From contig RPFO01000050.1 of NCBI GenBank assembly GCA_009746045.1, forward strand, positions 1,353,050 through 1,417,049: DNA of 64,000 nucleotides, in the 5' to 3' direction. Shown one piece after another: positions 10,099 to 19,859 of the stretch. The translations under genes were made by a program, and so were the position numbers. Source of the stretch: Mesostigma viride. Its lineage: Eukaryota; Streptophyta; Mesostigmatophyceae; Mesostigmatales; Mesostigmataceae. The number at the start of each line of letters is the position of its first letter. Within the stretch, counting starts at the first letter, position 1. A model generated the notes under the pieces. It saw nothing but the letters and a program-made list of their open reading frames with translations, was not told the origin of the DNA and searched no databases.

Positions 10099-11268
10099 AT
10101 GGATTCCGCACAGACGCCCGACCTGCGCTGCCTCTCCGAACTGTCCTTCGACATCCTGCGCCTGTTCCCCGAAAAGGTGAGCTATATGCATTCTTCCCCC
10201 ATCTAGCCATCCTCGCGCATGTCTGGCCCCTCGAATTCTTCCCTCTAACACACTCGCGCATCTTATGCTCGCATCCGCGCCATGCAGGACGTGGACATCA
10301 TGGAGGGCTTGGGATGGGGAAGCTTCCCGACGCTCGACGAGATCGACCCGGACTGCGCCGGGGCGGCGTCCGGCGGCGAATCGACCCCGGACAGCCCCGC
10401 GGACACCGCGTTCGTCGCCGCGCCTCCCCCGCCCCCCGAAGGCGCGCGAGTGGGGCCGTGGACGTACCTCCTGCTGGCGGACATCACCGACGCCTCCAGC
10501 CAAGTGGTCGGCCCGCTCAAGCACAGCGCGCCGGTCAGCTCGTTCGCGGACGCCTACGGCTTCCCCGCCTCGCCGTCCCACGAAACGGGCACGTGGGCGC
10601 AGGGCTCCGACACCGTCCTCCCGCCCACGCCGGCGCCCGCGCCCGCGCCTCGTCCCGCGCCCGCCCCTCGTCCCGCGACCAAGAAGCGGCCCGCCGCCGA
10701 GATGACGACGGACGGCAGCGAGTTTCCCAACTTTTCCGACCGCGTCAAGGACTGGCCCGCATTCGGCCCCCTGACCAAGCGACACCTGGCCTCGTCCGTG
10801 TTCGCGCACGTGGCGCGCGACCCGACCGTGCGCAGACAGGACGACGCCAAGGGCCGCACGCGCTGGGTCGACTCCGCGGGGAAGTTCGTGGAAGTGATCC
10901 CGTCATACGAAGTCGGCGTCGGGGCCGACTACTGGCTGAGCGAGCCGGCGACCGCGCCGGACGGCACTGTGTACCGCACCTTTCGCCACGCCGGCCGGCC
11001 GGGGCGCACGATCGGACTTGTCCCACTGAGGGACTTCGCTCGCACTCCGCTCGCTGCGATCCTGTCCTCGCACGAGGCGCGTCGGGCCGGCCTTTCCAAG
11101 CGGCCAAATGCCAACGTGTTCCTGGAGTACGAGCGGAGGACGGACGGGTCCACCTGGGTGCGCGCCGTGTGCATCAGCTCCATCCCGCCCAGCCGCGGCG
11201 TGCCCGCCGTATACCACGAGGACGGCGTGTCCCCGGCCCGCGTCCTCGCCGACGCGCGCGCCGCGTGA
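10099..11268 (+). CDS. Hypothetical 352-aa protein with novel C-terminal domain (right copy)
   Basis: Exon 1 is 10099-10176, the intron is 10177-10287 (GTGAGC..TGCAG, with two TTCTTCCC motifs) and exon 2 is 10288-11268. Both exons are open and phase 0. The product differs from the left copy only at isolated residues. The N-terminus has a short hydrophobic stretch (LSELSFDILRLFPEK), then an acidic Pro-rich region, then the C-terminal domain shared with the SET protein. A stop is followed by ATGAATAAAAG at ~11320. No catalytic motif is recognised. It could be a substrate-binding or partner protein of the SET enzyme, but that is inference from the shared domain. Confidence 0.8.
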
Positions 11269-11609
11269 GGTAGATAGCCAGGGTAGATAGGAGATACGTG
11301 CTTTAACCCGCCTATTTATGAATAAAAGAGTGTATGAACCCTATTCAATGAGTCCATCATGTTCCCACGGTAGCTAGATGCGCATAGCTAGGACCGCGGA
11401 CCCGCGAATTCGGCCAAGTCCCAAGCCCGCTATCCGGGCGCGTCCGTGCGCGTTGACGCCACGTGCCTTATGCTTACATCCGTCACCGTCTAGGTCCGTC
11501 CCGGTCACTCGGTAGTACGCGCGCCTTTCATTGGTGGATACTAGGAGTACGGCGCCAGAAGAGAGGTGCGGTTCACATCCGCCCCGTGGATCTCCCGCCG
11601 AACGGAGCG

Positions 11610-12480
11610 ATCCGATTGGAGGATACTCGGAGCGCCGCGCCGATTCGGCCCGAAACGGGTGCATCCCTCCGTTCCACCCTCCCTTTTTGCCCTCTTCACC
11701 CCCTTTTTTGACCCCCGAAAACCCCCTTCTCGACCCCCGAAAAAGGCCTGTTCCGGTGTTCCGGCCCACCCCCCCTGGGCCGGTATCATCTGAAAAAAAA
11801 AATTTTCTGGGGCCAAAATCCTTCGTTTTGGACTTAGCCGATTTCGGCCTCCTCTCTCTCTCTTCCCTCTCTCTTCCCTCTCCCCTCTCTCTCCTCTCCC
11901 TTCCCGTCTTTACATATCCAGGGTATAGGGTTCTATTTATTTATTTTTCCTATAAAATCAGTTTTATAAATGATACCAGCACGCCCCCTCCGGGAATAGG
12001 AACGGTATATATAGGCGGCTATTCGTCCTATTTAACCGTGGGGCGTGAATAGGACACCGTCTTATATATCCTATTTCCGGGATGGCGTGCCGGTATCTTT
12101 TCTAAAACTGATTTTATAGGAAAAATAAATAAATAGAACCCTATACCCCTGGATATATAGGGACGGGAAGAGAGGGGAGAAGAGAGAGGGAGAGGAGAGA
12201 GAAAGGAGAGGGAGAGAGAAAGGAGAGGGAGGGAGAGAAAGGGGAAGAGGAGAGGCCGAAAACGGCTAAGTCCAAAACGAAGGATTTCGGTCCCAGAAAA
12301 TTTTTTTTTTCAAATGATACCGGCCCAGGGGGGGGGAGCCGGAACACCGGAACAGGGCTTTTTTAGGGGTCGAGGAGGGGGTTTTCGGGGGTCAATAATA
12401 GGGGTGAAGAGTGCGGAAAGGGGAGGTGGAACGGAGGGGTGCACCCGTTTCTGGCGCGGCGCTTGGAGTATCCACCAATA
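11610..12480. repeat. Nested imperfect inverted repeat, right arm (non-coding)
   Basis: Mirror of 297-1165, centred near 12032. It contains the same CT/GA tracts, GGACTTAGCCG motifs and AT-rich centre, and an outer GAGTATCCACCAAT motif at ~12467. The stretch 11280-12543 is non-coding. Confidence 0.75.
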
Positions 12481-12862
12481 GGATACGAGCGAGCGTCCGA
12501 TCGGATCGGTTGGCGCGGCGCGCGGCGTATTGGGTCGGGTCTACTAACGCTTTTTCATGATTTTGGAATCAAATAATCTGTCGACATCTCTCCTGTACTT
12601 GTCCGATAGTTTTGTAAGCGCTCTCGTGTAGGCCACGTTGCTGGTGTACCGTTTCACGGCCTCCGTCTCCCTGTATATGCCCCGGATCAGGCGGTTGAAT
12701 GACGCTGCGAGGTTGCGTATCTCTCGCTCGCGGCCTGCGGAGGTGGATTTGGTGGGCATTGTGTTTCTGATAAGATCACGGGAGATTATTTTCTCGGCGC
12801 GGCGCTTGGAGTATCCACCAATAGGATACGAGCGAGCGTCCGATCGGATCGGTCGGCGCGGC
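12455..12862. repeat. 67-bp direct repeat flanking the 71-aa gene
   Basis: About 12455-12521 and 12796-12862 are nearly identical. Each starts GGCGCGGCGCTTGG, contains the GAGTATCCACCAATAGG motif and ends in CGATCGGATCGG. One copy lies inside the arm downstream of the small gene; the other lies outside the known arm edge, upstream of it. It is probably a duplicated promoter element. Confidence 0.75.
12544..12759 (-). CDS. Hypothetical 71-aa basic helical protein
   Basis: I chose the ATG at 12759 over the in-frame upstream ATG at 12882, because the left arm conserves the former and the extra N-terminus covers a promoter-like repeat. The protein is rich in Arg/Lys (REREIRNLAASFNRLIRG, SDKYRRDVDRLFDSKIMKKR) and predicted largely helical. 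No homologue is recognised. Size and charge suit a small nucleic-acid-binding protein, but nothing proves it. The mirror copy at 18-231 is frameshifted. Confidence 0.6.
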   Translation of the reverse strand: MPTKSTSAGREREIRNLAASFNRLIRGIYRETEAVKRYTSNVAYTRALTKLSDKYRRDVDRLFDSKIMKKR

Positions 12863-13036
12863 GCAGGCAGAGTGATTGGCACACCGTGGATCGGAGGATC
12901 ATCCTGGCCGTCCGTGGGAGCCCGTCGCCACTACATAAACGGGACACCCACTCTGTCCGGGCATCCCACGCAACGAGCTCTCACTCGAGACACGGCCTCG
13001 AAAGCCCTCTCCCCATCTCCCGAAATCTTCCCCCAA

Positions 13037-13753
13037 ATGGCCACTCCCAATTCCTCCCCGGTGTCCGGCGCGGTCGTCCAGGTAAGAATTGAGGGCGCGA
13101 GGACTCTCTCTCTGTCCGCCATTCTTCCCCGAGTCTGTTCGCGTGTCCGCTTGTCCTGTTTCTCTCGCTGACCTCGATCGTGCATTCTTCCCTCGCGTGC
13201 TGTCCGCGCCCCCCCGCAGGCCGACACGGTTCCCCAGGCGCCCGGGGCGCCCCGAAAGCCGCGCGAGGGAGACGATTCTTACCTGACTCACAAGCAGGCC
13301 GCCGCGGCCCGTCGCGACCCGATCCGGCCTCGCAAGCTGTTCAAGAAGCCCCACGCTCATTGCCGACGGTGCGGGCGCAGGACGACGCGCGTTGCGCTCA
13401 TGAGGATGAAGCGGCATTTCCACGGGGGAGAGGAATGCGACATCCTCTGCAAGCGCTGCCGCGAACACGACGGGTTCTTCGAGTGGCGCATGGACTACGC
13501 GCGCGTCTGCGATTACCAGATCGCCGAAGAGGCCGGCGAGCAGGTCCTCAGGGACTTCGGCCACCCCTCCGCGGCCTGTGACAAGAAGTGCAAGCTCATC
13601 CGCGAACGCTCCGAGGGGGACGTTATCGATCTCATGTTCGACGAGCACTTTGACCCGTTCGACGAGGACGACGACTGGAATCCAGGCTGGAACCGCGATT
13701 CTGACGGTACCCTGGACGAGTCCGAGGACGATGACGACCTGTCGGATTTTTAG
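13037..13753 (+). CDS. Hypothetical 192-aa CxxC zinc-binding protein with acidic tail
   Basis: Exon 1 is 13037-13081 (15 codons), the intron is 13082-13219 (GTAAGA..CGCAG, 138 nt, phase 0, two TTCTTCCC motifs) and exon 2 is 13220-13753. The centre holds CRRC and, about 30 residues on, CKRC, with a His-rich basic stretch between them. This is consistent with a zinc ribbon or treble-clef-like metal site. Two more cysteines (CDKKC) follow. The last ~40 residues are strongly acidic (FDEDDDW, DESEDDDDLSDF). This suggests a nucleic-acid-binding or transcriptional protein. It sits outside the visible arm but has the same gene architecture and motifs. An upstream CCAAT box (~12872) and TACATAAA (~12930) are promoter candidates; GAATAAAGG follows at ~13843. 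Confidence 0.75.
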
Positions 13754-13985
13754 TGGGAACTTAGGGGTGGACAGCCCTACCAAGCTCCTCCTATTGGAGG
13801 CTCGAAACGAGAGCCTCGTCATGTAATGCACTATTTAATTATGAATAAAGGAACCCTCTTGTCTTGCTCAACGAGTCATCCCACGCGCGCCCATCATGCA
13901 CTAGGTAGGACCCGCGGCCTCGCGACCGAAATCGGCTAAGTCCTATAGACGTCCTCGGACCCGGCGATGACCCGCGCCGTCACGC

Positions 13986-14238
13986 GATGACCGACACGTG
14001 GCACCGTCGATGACCGACACGTGGCACCGTCGATGACCGACACGTGGCACCGTCGATGACCGACACGTGGCACCGTCGATGACCGACACGTGGCACCGTC
14101 GATGACCGACGCGTGGCACCGTCGATGACCGACGCGTGGCACCGTCGATGACCGACACGTGGCACCGTCGATGACCGACACGTGGCACCGTCGATGACCG
14201 ACACGTGGCACCGTCGATGATCGACACGTGGCAGACGT
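13986..14238. repeat. 23-bp tandem repeat, 11 units
   Basis: Eleven head-to-tail units of GATGACCGACACGTGGCACC followed by GTC start at 13986 and recur every 23 nt to 14216. Two adjacent units (14101, 14124) have ACGCGTGG instead of ACACGTGG. Each unit contains one CACGTG E-box/G-box palindrome. There are no spacers, so it is a minisatellite. Confidence 0.95.
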
Positions 14239-14266
14239 CTCGCGCGATGGCTGGGACACGTGTGGC

Positions 14267-14680
14267 GTAGTACAAACTAGTACAACGTGGGTTTCCGTAC
14301 TTCAAACTTACGTAACTAGTCAGTTGGGTAGTACAAACTAGTACAACGTGGGTTTCCGTACTTCAAACTTACGTCACTGGCCAGTTAGGTAATACAAACT
14401 AGTACAACGTGGGTTTCCGTACTTCAAACTTACGTCGGCTAGTTTGGAGTACTTCGAAGTAGATCCGTAGCGTCTGAAGTAAAGTTCCCTGTACGTCAAG
14501 TTGATTCCCCGCGCCCCGCGCAGATCTGACGCGTTGCAGGGCGGTACGGCGTAGTACACCGTACTTTGAAATAATTCCGTATCGTCTGAAGTACGATTCC
14601 ATGTACGCCCCGTTAATTCCCCGCGCCCCGCGCAGTCTGGTCACGTTGTCGGACGGTACGACGTGGTACGCTTAGTTCCC
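14267..14680. repeat. 61-bp x3 and ~120-bp x2 tandem repeats
   Basis: Units of 61 bp begin at 14267, 14328 and 14389 (core TACAAACTAGTACAACGTGG). They are followed by two ~120-bp units (about 14449 and 14569) sharing GTACTT, TCTGAAGTA and TTCCCCGCGCCCCGCGCAG. They are rich in GTAC palindromes. No gene is seen from 13760 to 15265 apart from these repeats. A GGACTTAGGCGATTTCG motif occurs at 14768. Confidence 0.85.
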
Positions 14681-15265
14681 GTGCCCCGCCGTACCACGCC
14701 TGTAGTATCGACGCCCCACGACGCGTCGCACGCGCCCTAGGCCCTCAGACTGCTCGCCGAGGCCAAGGACTTAGGCGATTTCGACTCGAAAAAGGCCTAG
14801 AGACAAGAAAAGTGCGCGACGACAGGCGATATCACTGTACCAGGGCGCATGTATAGTACATTTCGTGCCATGTGGCGACGGCACAATAGACGAGATGCAC
14901 GAAGCTCGCCAGTGCAGCAAATGGATATATAACGAAAGCAATGGTCGCCTGGCACGGAGAAGGGGCACACGATTGGATATTTAAGGATATTTAACGATTT
15001 ATTGACGCATGCGATCCGGGGCATCGCCCCAAACGCGTAGATACTAAATGTCGATGTCGAAAAAGCGAGCAGCGTTCGGCATTGTTGTCTGTCAACCGAT
15101 GCATTTCCAGGTCATCACGTCCATGCCAGCGGACAGGAGACGGTTAGGACGTAACGCCAGCGTCTGGAACGCGTTTATATTGCGTCGACGTCTTCCCACG
15201 CATTGCCATCGTCTCCCCTTTCCATTTTCGTCGACAAAACTCACGCAATATCCGACAACGACGCC

Positions 15266-15808
15266 ATGAATCCCAGGCCTACTAACGCAGGGGCCGAGGC
15301 GATGGCGATGGTTGAAAGCTTGCACGTCGCGTGCAGCCAGCTCGCGAATCGACTGCGTGATGCCAGGACGTCGCTGAGGCGCGTCTGTCGCGAGCATGGC
15401 GAATTCGAACAGCGCCTGAGCGATGTCGACAATGAATCCCCCGTTCACGCGATCCACGACGCGTGCCTCGGCCCCGTGACAGAGGATGGAGGACGCATCC
15501 TGCTGTTTCACATCACGTGGGACAGCGGCGAACAGGAGCTCGTCCAGGTGACCAGTCTGAACACAGGCTGCGACGATGCGGTCAAGGCGATGGCTGCCAC
15601 ATTTTCGTCTACTCGTAACCTGCCAGCAGGGGGGCACGTTCCCGTGACGCGAGAGGAAATGCTGGAGTTGTGGTCGATGCACTTGCGCCTGCACGGGGTG
15701 ATGGAGGCCGTTTTCCCTCCTCCCATAATTGGCCAGGGGACGATGCAGGGGATGTTGTTTGACCCCAGCACCCCCCTGGATTTTAATGCAATGTTTGCTG
15801 GCTGGTGA
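15266..15808 (+). CDS. Hypothetical 180-aa protein
   Basis: The ATG at 15266 is the first credible start; the reading frame extends upstream only from a TTG. The N-terminal half is helical and charged (MVESLHVACSQLANRLRDAR, VCREHGEFEQRLSDVDNE). The C-terminal half includes RILLFHITWDSGEQELVQV and LELWSMHLRLHGVMEAVFPPP. No domain is recognised and there is no signal peptide. A TATA-like TTTATATTG is at ~15174 and AATAAAGG at ~15860. It lies at the end of the virus-like block; its GC content is lower than that of the palindrome genes, so its membership is uncertain. Confidence 0.55.
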   Translation: MNPRPTNAGAEAMAMVESLHVACSQLANRLRDARTSLRRVCREHGEFEQRLSDVDNESPVHAIHDACLGPVTEDGGRILLFHITWDSGEQELVQVTSLNTGCDDAVKAMAATFSSTRNLPAGGHVPVTREEMLELWSMHLRLHGVMEAVFPPPIIGQGTMQGMLFDPSTPLDFNAMFAGW

Positions 15809-15911
15809 CATAAGTGGCTACTTGATAGCCATGATAATGACCTACCATGGCAATTGAATTAATAAAGGCATGATGTTCTCCATGACAATGAGTTCTAGGA
15901 ATTAGGGTAAT

Positions 15912-16915
15912 TCATATTATTATTAATGTCTGCCTGGCCATTCCCCAGGAAAACGGGGTCACTCTGCAAAAATTTTGGACATTGTGGCTGCGCCGGGCGA
16001 TGTCGGCTTCCTCGCGAAGGTCGAGGGCTTGTTGCTTGAGTTGTGCCGAGATGGTGGAGGTGGTGGAGGTGGTGTGCTGCTTAAGCAAGTCCACCCAGGT
16101 GGAGGGAGCATCGCCGGCCGGGCCAGCAGGCGCCGGCTGGGCGGCGATGTCCTTCACCGCCTGGGCGGTGAGGCCGGCGGTGTCATGCAAGCTCTCGAGG
16201 GCGGTGGCGGTGGCTTGAAGGCGTTGGTCGAGGTCGAGGAGCTGGGCTTTGATGTCGGCAGTGGAGGCGGAAATGGCAGTGGAGGTGGCGGTGAGGTGAG
16301 GAAGTTCAGCAGCCAGCGGGCCACCCATTCATGCTGCGACGTCAGCAGCAAGGGGGGTCACGTGCTGCTGAAAGGCTTCCGTGAGGATGGAACGGAGGGT
16401 GGAGGCGGAGATGGATGGAGCCCAGATCTCGCCGTCAGAGCGCTGGAGAAGGGAGTTGAGGATGGCGTGCTGGAGCTGGGGGCGGGGGCAGCCAAGCAGG
16501 GCACCGTGGGCTTGCCAGCGGCTGCCGTTGCTGCAGAGGAGGCGACCTTGGTCGTAGAGATGGAGGCACAGGTCGTAAAGCGAGGCGTAGTCCCCGTAGA
16601 AGATGCAGTGAATAGCATCGGACGGAGACATATATTGGTCCAGTCGTGATCATCGACCTGGAAAGGTTGGGGCCGAAAGCGCGGTTCTGAGGGGTGGGAC
16701 CATCCTGTTTTGTCGGCTGAGCGGGTGCGTTTCGGGTCAGGCGATGCCGATGGCGAGGCATTAAGCCCGGGAGGCTGCTGGGCGACCACCAGTGCACGAC
16801 TAGTGTCACCGCTGCCTGCCGGACCTGATGGCGAAGCTGCAGCCTGGGCTGCAGAATTTTCATGGCCGAGCGCATCCGCCAAACTGCGTTGCGTCAAAGG
16901 ACGTTTGCTCGTCAT
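15912..16915 (-). pseudogene. LINE ORF1-like remnant (coiled coil and RRM start)
   Basis: Reading from 16915, three successive frames join into one product. The first is an N-terminal Ala/Pro/Ser-rich region (MTSKRPLTQRSLADALGHEN). The second, beginning near 16631, contains DAIHCIFYGDYASLYDLCLHL. The third, from ~16328, is a long coiled coil ending in EEADIARRSHNVQNF. A coiled coil followed by an (R)RSxNVxxF entry into an RRM-type domain is typical of LINE ORF1 proteins. The frames shift near 16630 and 16330, and the sequence stops where the RRM should continue, so it is a truncated relic. Confidence 0.5.
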
Positions 16916-16929
16916 ATATTGCGTTTCAG

Positions 16930-19060
16930 ATTCGGAAAATTATATCAGCATGTGCGTCTTAGAAAGACGAAGCGATAGTGATATTCACGGCTAAATTCGG
17001 TGCCGTCAAACGTGAAAGTTACAGTATGAGCTCCGCCGTCAGCCATGGCTACCTCGTGGCTTGTGGCTAGGAGCTCACTATGGCCCATGATACTCCCTGG
17101 TTGGGAGTATCTGTAGCACATATCCCTGAGAAGGGGCATATGGCTTTTAATACATTCTAGGCTACTTCATGCAAGGATGGGAATGTAAGCTACCCTGGCT
17201 CTAGGTGCACCAAGGCACCTGCACCCTCATGATCTATCACGCTATATTTGATCACGCTATATGCCCAGCTAAGGGGGAGCATGTCATGTGGGGGAAGATC
17301 ATCATGGCTGTACAATAGCTAGAGCATGGCTTCTCAGCAGAGAGTGACTCCCTGCATTGGCACTGCATAATAAAATAAAGCTAGGCATCATCTGGAGGGT
17401 GGCTCATCGTAGGCACACATGTACATGACTAAAAATGCTAGGCCTCAGCTGGCATAGTGCCTGTAGTAGGCGGGCATGTACAAGGCCACTGTCTAACTAG
17501 TCTACACTACTGCTGCGGTATTCCCCTAGGCTGGGGCTGCTGGAGTCGCTGGGGCCGCGGTGGTCGAGGGGGTCGCGTGCCAAGGCAGAGCAGTGGCCGA
17601 CGCCAGATGGCCGCCCCCTTCCAGTACACCGGCTGGCCCGCCTTGGTCTGCCGGAGCTGGAGGTATAGGTCGGCCATAGCTCCCGTCACGTGCCGCCAAC
17701 GCACGGTACACAACCAGCCATAGCCTAGTCCTAGTACAGCCATGCTACGCCCTGGCTATGTTCAGATTACTTGCCCACGCTCCTTGCTATGATATGCTCA
17801 CATGGGTCTTATTGCACCCACAGTTTGCCGGATCGTTAGCCTGTCCTTTTAGCTAGCCGCGCCCGATTGCAGCTGTGGCATGCCTTTGGCATGAAGGAGA
17901 CTGGGGGTCTCTGCCCTTTCTCCTGTAGTGCACACACAGGGATTAAAAGCACTTCGGTGCTCCGTGACTCCCCAACGGGAGCACGAGTTTAATTAATTAA
18001 TTAATTAATAGCTCCCGTCGCCGTTGTTGCTGCGCCAGGGTCAAGTCGTCGTCCACGGTGAAGTGAGTCTTCTCGAGCCGCTTGCGGCGTCTGAGAAACG
18101 AAATCTTGTCCGCTGGGCTCTCAAAGATGAGAAGAAGCGGAGGCGCCCCTGCCTTACCCCGCGCGCAGGGGAGGCGGTGGGCGGTCAGCTTAATCTCACC
18201 AAGTCAGGCTATGATCAGTTTACTCGCCCACGCTCCTTGTTATGCCATGCTCACATGGGTCTTATTGCACCCACAGATTGCCGGATCGTTAGCCGGTGTC
18301 CGTTTAGCTAGCGCGCCCGAATGCAGCTGTGGCATGCCTTTGGCATATGAAGGAGACCGGGGGTCTCTGCCCTTTCTCCTGTTGTGCACACACAGGGATT
18401 AAAAGCACTTCGGTGCTCCGGCCGTGACTCCCCAACGGGAGCACGAGTTTAATTAATTAATTAATTAATTAATTAATTAATTAATGTGCGCCCATAATGG
18501 CCCCCATCATGGATGATGCCTTCAGTATTTAGCTACGCCATGCCTACCATGGGACCTCCCATGGATGTTGCAGTCAGCATTTAGCCATGCTCTGCCTAAG
18601 CAGGGAGCTACTCTCTGCTGAGATGCCATGTGTACACCAGCTATAGCCTAGCCACATACCTTCCACCCCATATGTCATGCAGGCCTTCTAGGCCCTCTCC
18701 TCAAGCCGCCTTGTGTGCTTGTGCTTGTTTAGGAGGCATGAACCATCATATGGCGGTGCAGGTGCACCTTGTGCACCCAGATCGAGCAGGTGATAGTTGT
18801 ACATCGTACACCTGCAGGTTGTCGCCCTGATTGTATTACAAACCCATAGATGCCCCTTTCTCAGGGCTATGTGTTACATATGCTCCCCACGGAGCTATGA
18901 TTTTAATTAATTAATTAATTAATTAATTTATTGGACCTTGGGCATGATTTCGCGGCTGCATGTACGTGTGAGTCTCCTGATCCGAAGGCATCGATCTCGA
19001 TCACTTTATGTTACGAAACAGCGCCCAACTGCAAAAAATTAACCTCTTTACCGGATAGGA
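16930..19060. other. Non-coding, repeat-rich stretch with LINE-type 3' tails
   Basis: No gene is seen. About 17750-18000 is duplicated at about 18220-18480 (shared CACATGGGTCTTATTGCACC, TTGCCGGATCGTTAGCC and GGGGGTCTCTGCCC). Each copy ends with a CTCC..GGAG hairpin and a (TTAA)n tract (17988-18009, 18450-18484). A third such end lies at 18883-18930. These look like 3' ends of a non-LTR element family. The segment 17457-17743 contains short ORFs of no recognisable identity. Confidence 0.5.
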
Positions 19061-19129
19061 GTGCCAGTATCAAGGAGTGCCAGTATGTCCGATATTGCTG
19101 AATTGATAGAAGATGACTCACCCCCTAAG

Positions 19130-19400
19130 CTTATATCAAGAAGACAACCAGCGCAGGCCAGAAATCGGGAGAATCCGGACCATGGTAGCTCGAGCCTGCC
19201 GTTATGTTGTCCGCGTTTTCAAGTCGTTCAGGATGATGAATATGAATGGAGATGGAAATGTGTAGCCTCGTGCATTGAAATTATCAAGGAGACAACCAGC
19301 GCAGGCCAGCTAGAAATCGGGAGAATCCGGACCATGGTAGCTCGAGCCTTGTGCATTGAAATTATGGCTGGCTTGTGTGTAGAGCGACTAGATGACGTAC
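19130..19400. mobile_element. MITE family fragments (two tandem left ends)
   Basis: The left end of the 20829-21053 MITE occurs at about 19133 and again at 19289 (ATCAAGGAGACAACCAGCGC, then AATCGGGAGAATCCGGACC). Between them is the internal segment ATGAATATGAATGGAGATGG. No right terminal repeat follows, so these are partial or nested copies. Confidence 0.7.
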
Positions 19401-19859
19401 CTAGCCGGTAGGGCCAGAAACAGCTTGCTTGATCAGGGCGTGTGTTTCGAGCCTAACTGGCCGGGAGTGTCTAGTGGTGAGCATCATTGCTGCGATCGCT
19501 CTCCCACCATTTACGAGGAAATACCCGCAAATGGAAAACCACTGAAAAGGTCTAGCTAGTCAGTCATTACGATAGCCATGCCATGTTTCCAAACGTCCAA
19601 GAACTGCACACGGTGCAAAGGCGAAAATCGGGAGACAGCACTTTCAAATGTGCGGTGGGAACCAAAAGCCCAGCACTTTCAAATGTGCGGTGGGAACCAA
19701 AAGCCCGCGTATGCCAGAAAACATCATGTTGCTGCAGCGACGTACGTGACGGTGTGGACAACGAATCCAGTGCCAAGCTCGGAACGGCCGCAAAGGAGAT
19801 CTGGCACCACATTTGATATTATTATATTATTATATACATATTATATAATAACATGTAAC

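Larger units (their letters stand above)
1..12776. repeat. Giant inverted repeat (two ~6.4-kb arms)
   Basis: Arm 1-6368 is the reverse complement of arm 6388-12776, separated by a 19-nt non-palindromic loop (6369-6387). Every gene in the left arm recurs in the opposite orientation in the right arm. The right arm is about 20 nt longer because of scattered small indels; a few short stretches differ more, for example near 2990 versus 9770. The sequence at position 1 pairs with 12776. Because the left partner of 12777 onward would lie outside the window, 12776 is only a minimum extent. Such arms suit a viral inverted terminal repeat fused head-to-head, a hairpin-derived integration, or an assembly inverted duplication. 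The non-palindromic loop and arm divergence argue against the simplest artefact. Confidence 0.95.

Noticed and set aside
1-12776. Simple sequencing-adapter palindrome artefact as the sole explanation
   Set aside because: The arms differ at many sites, including multi-base substitutions, and are separated by a unique 19-nt loop; an artefact is still possible and listed as a check.
12760-12882. Longer N-terminus for the 71-aa protein
   Set aside because: It translates a duplicated promoter repeat and is not matched in the left arm within the window.
13986-14238. CRISPR-like array
   Set aside because: The 23-bp units are contiguous with no unique spacers, and the context is eukaryotic.
15203-15265. 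N-terminal extension of the 180-aa protein
   Set aside because: It begins at TTG, not an accepted eukaryotic start; ATG 15266 is better.
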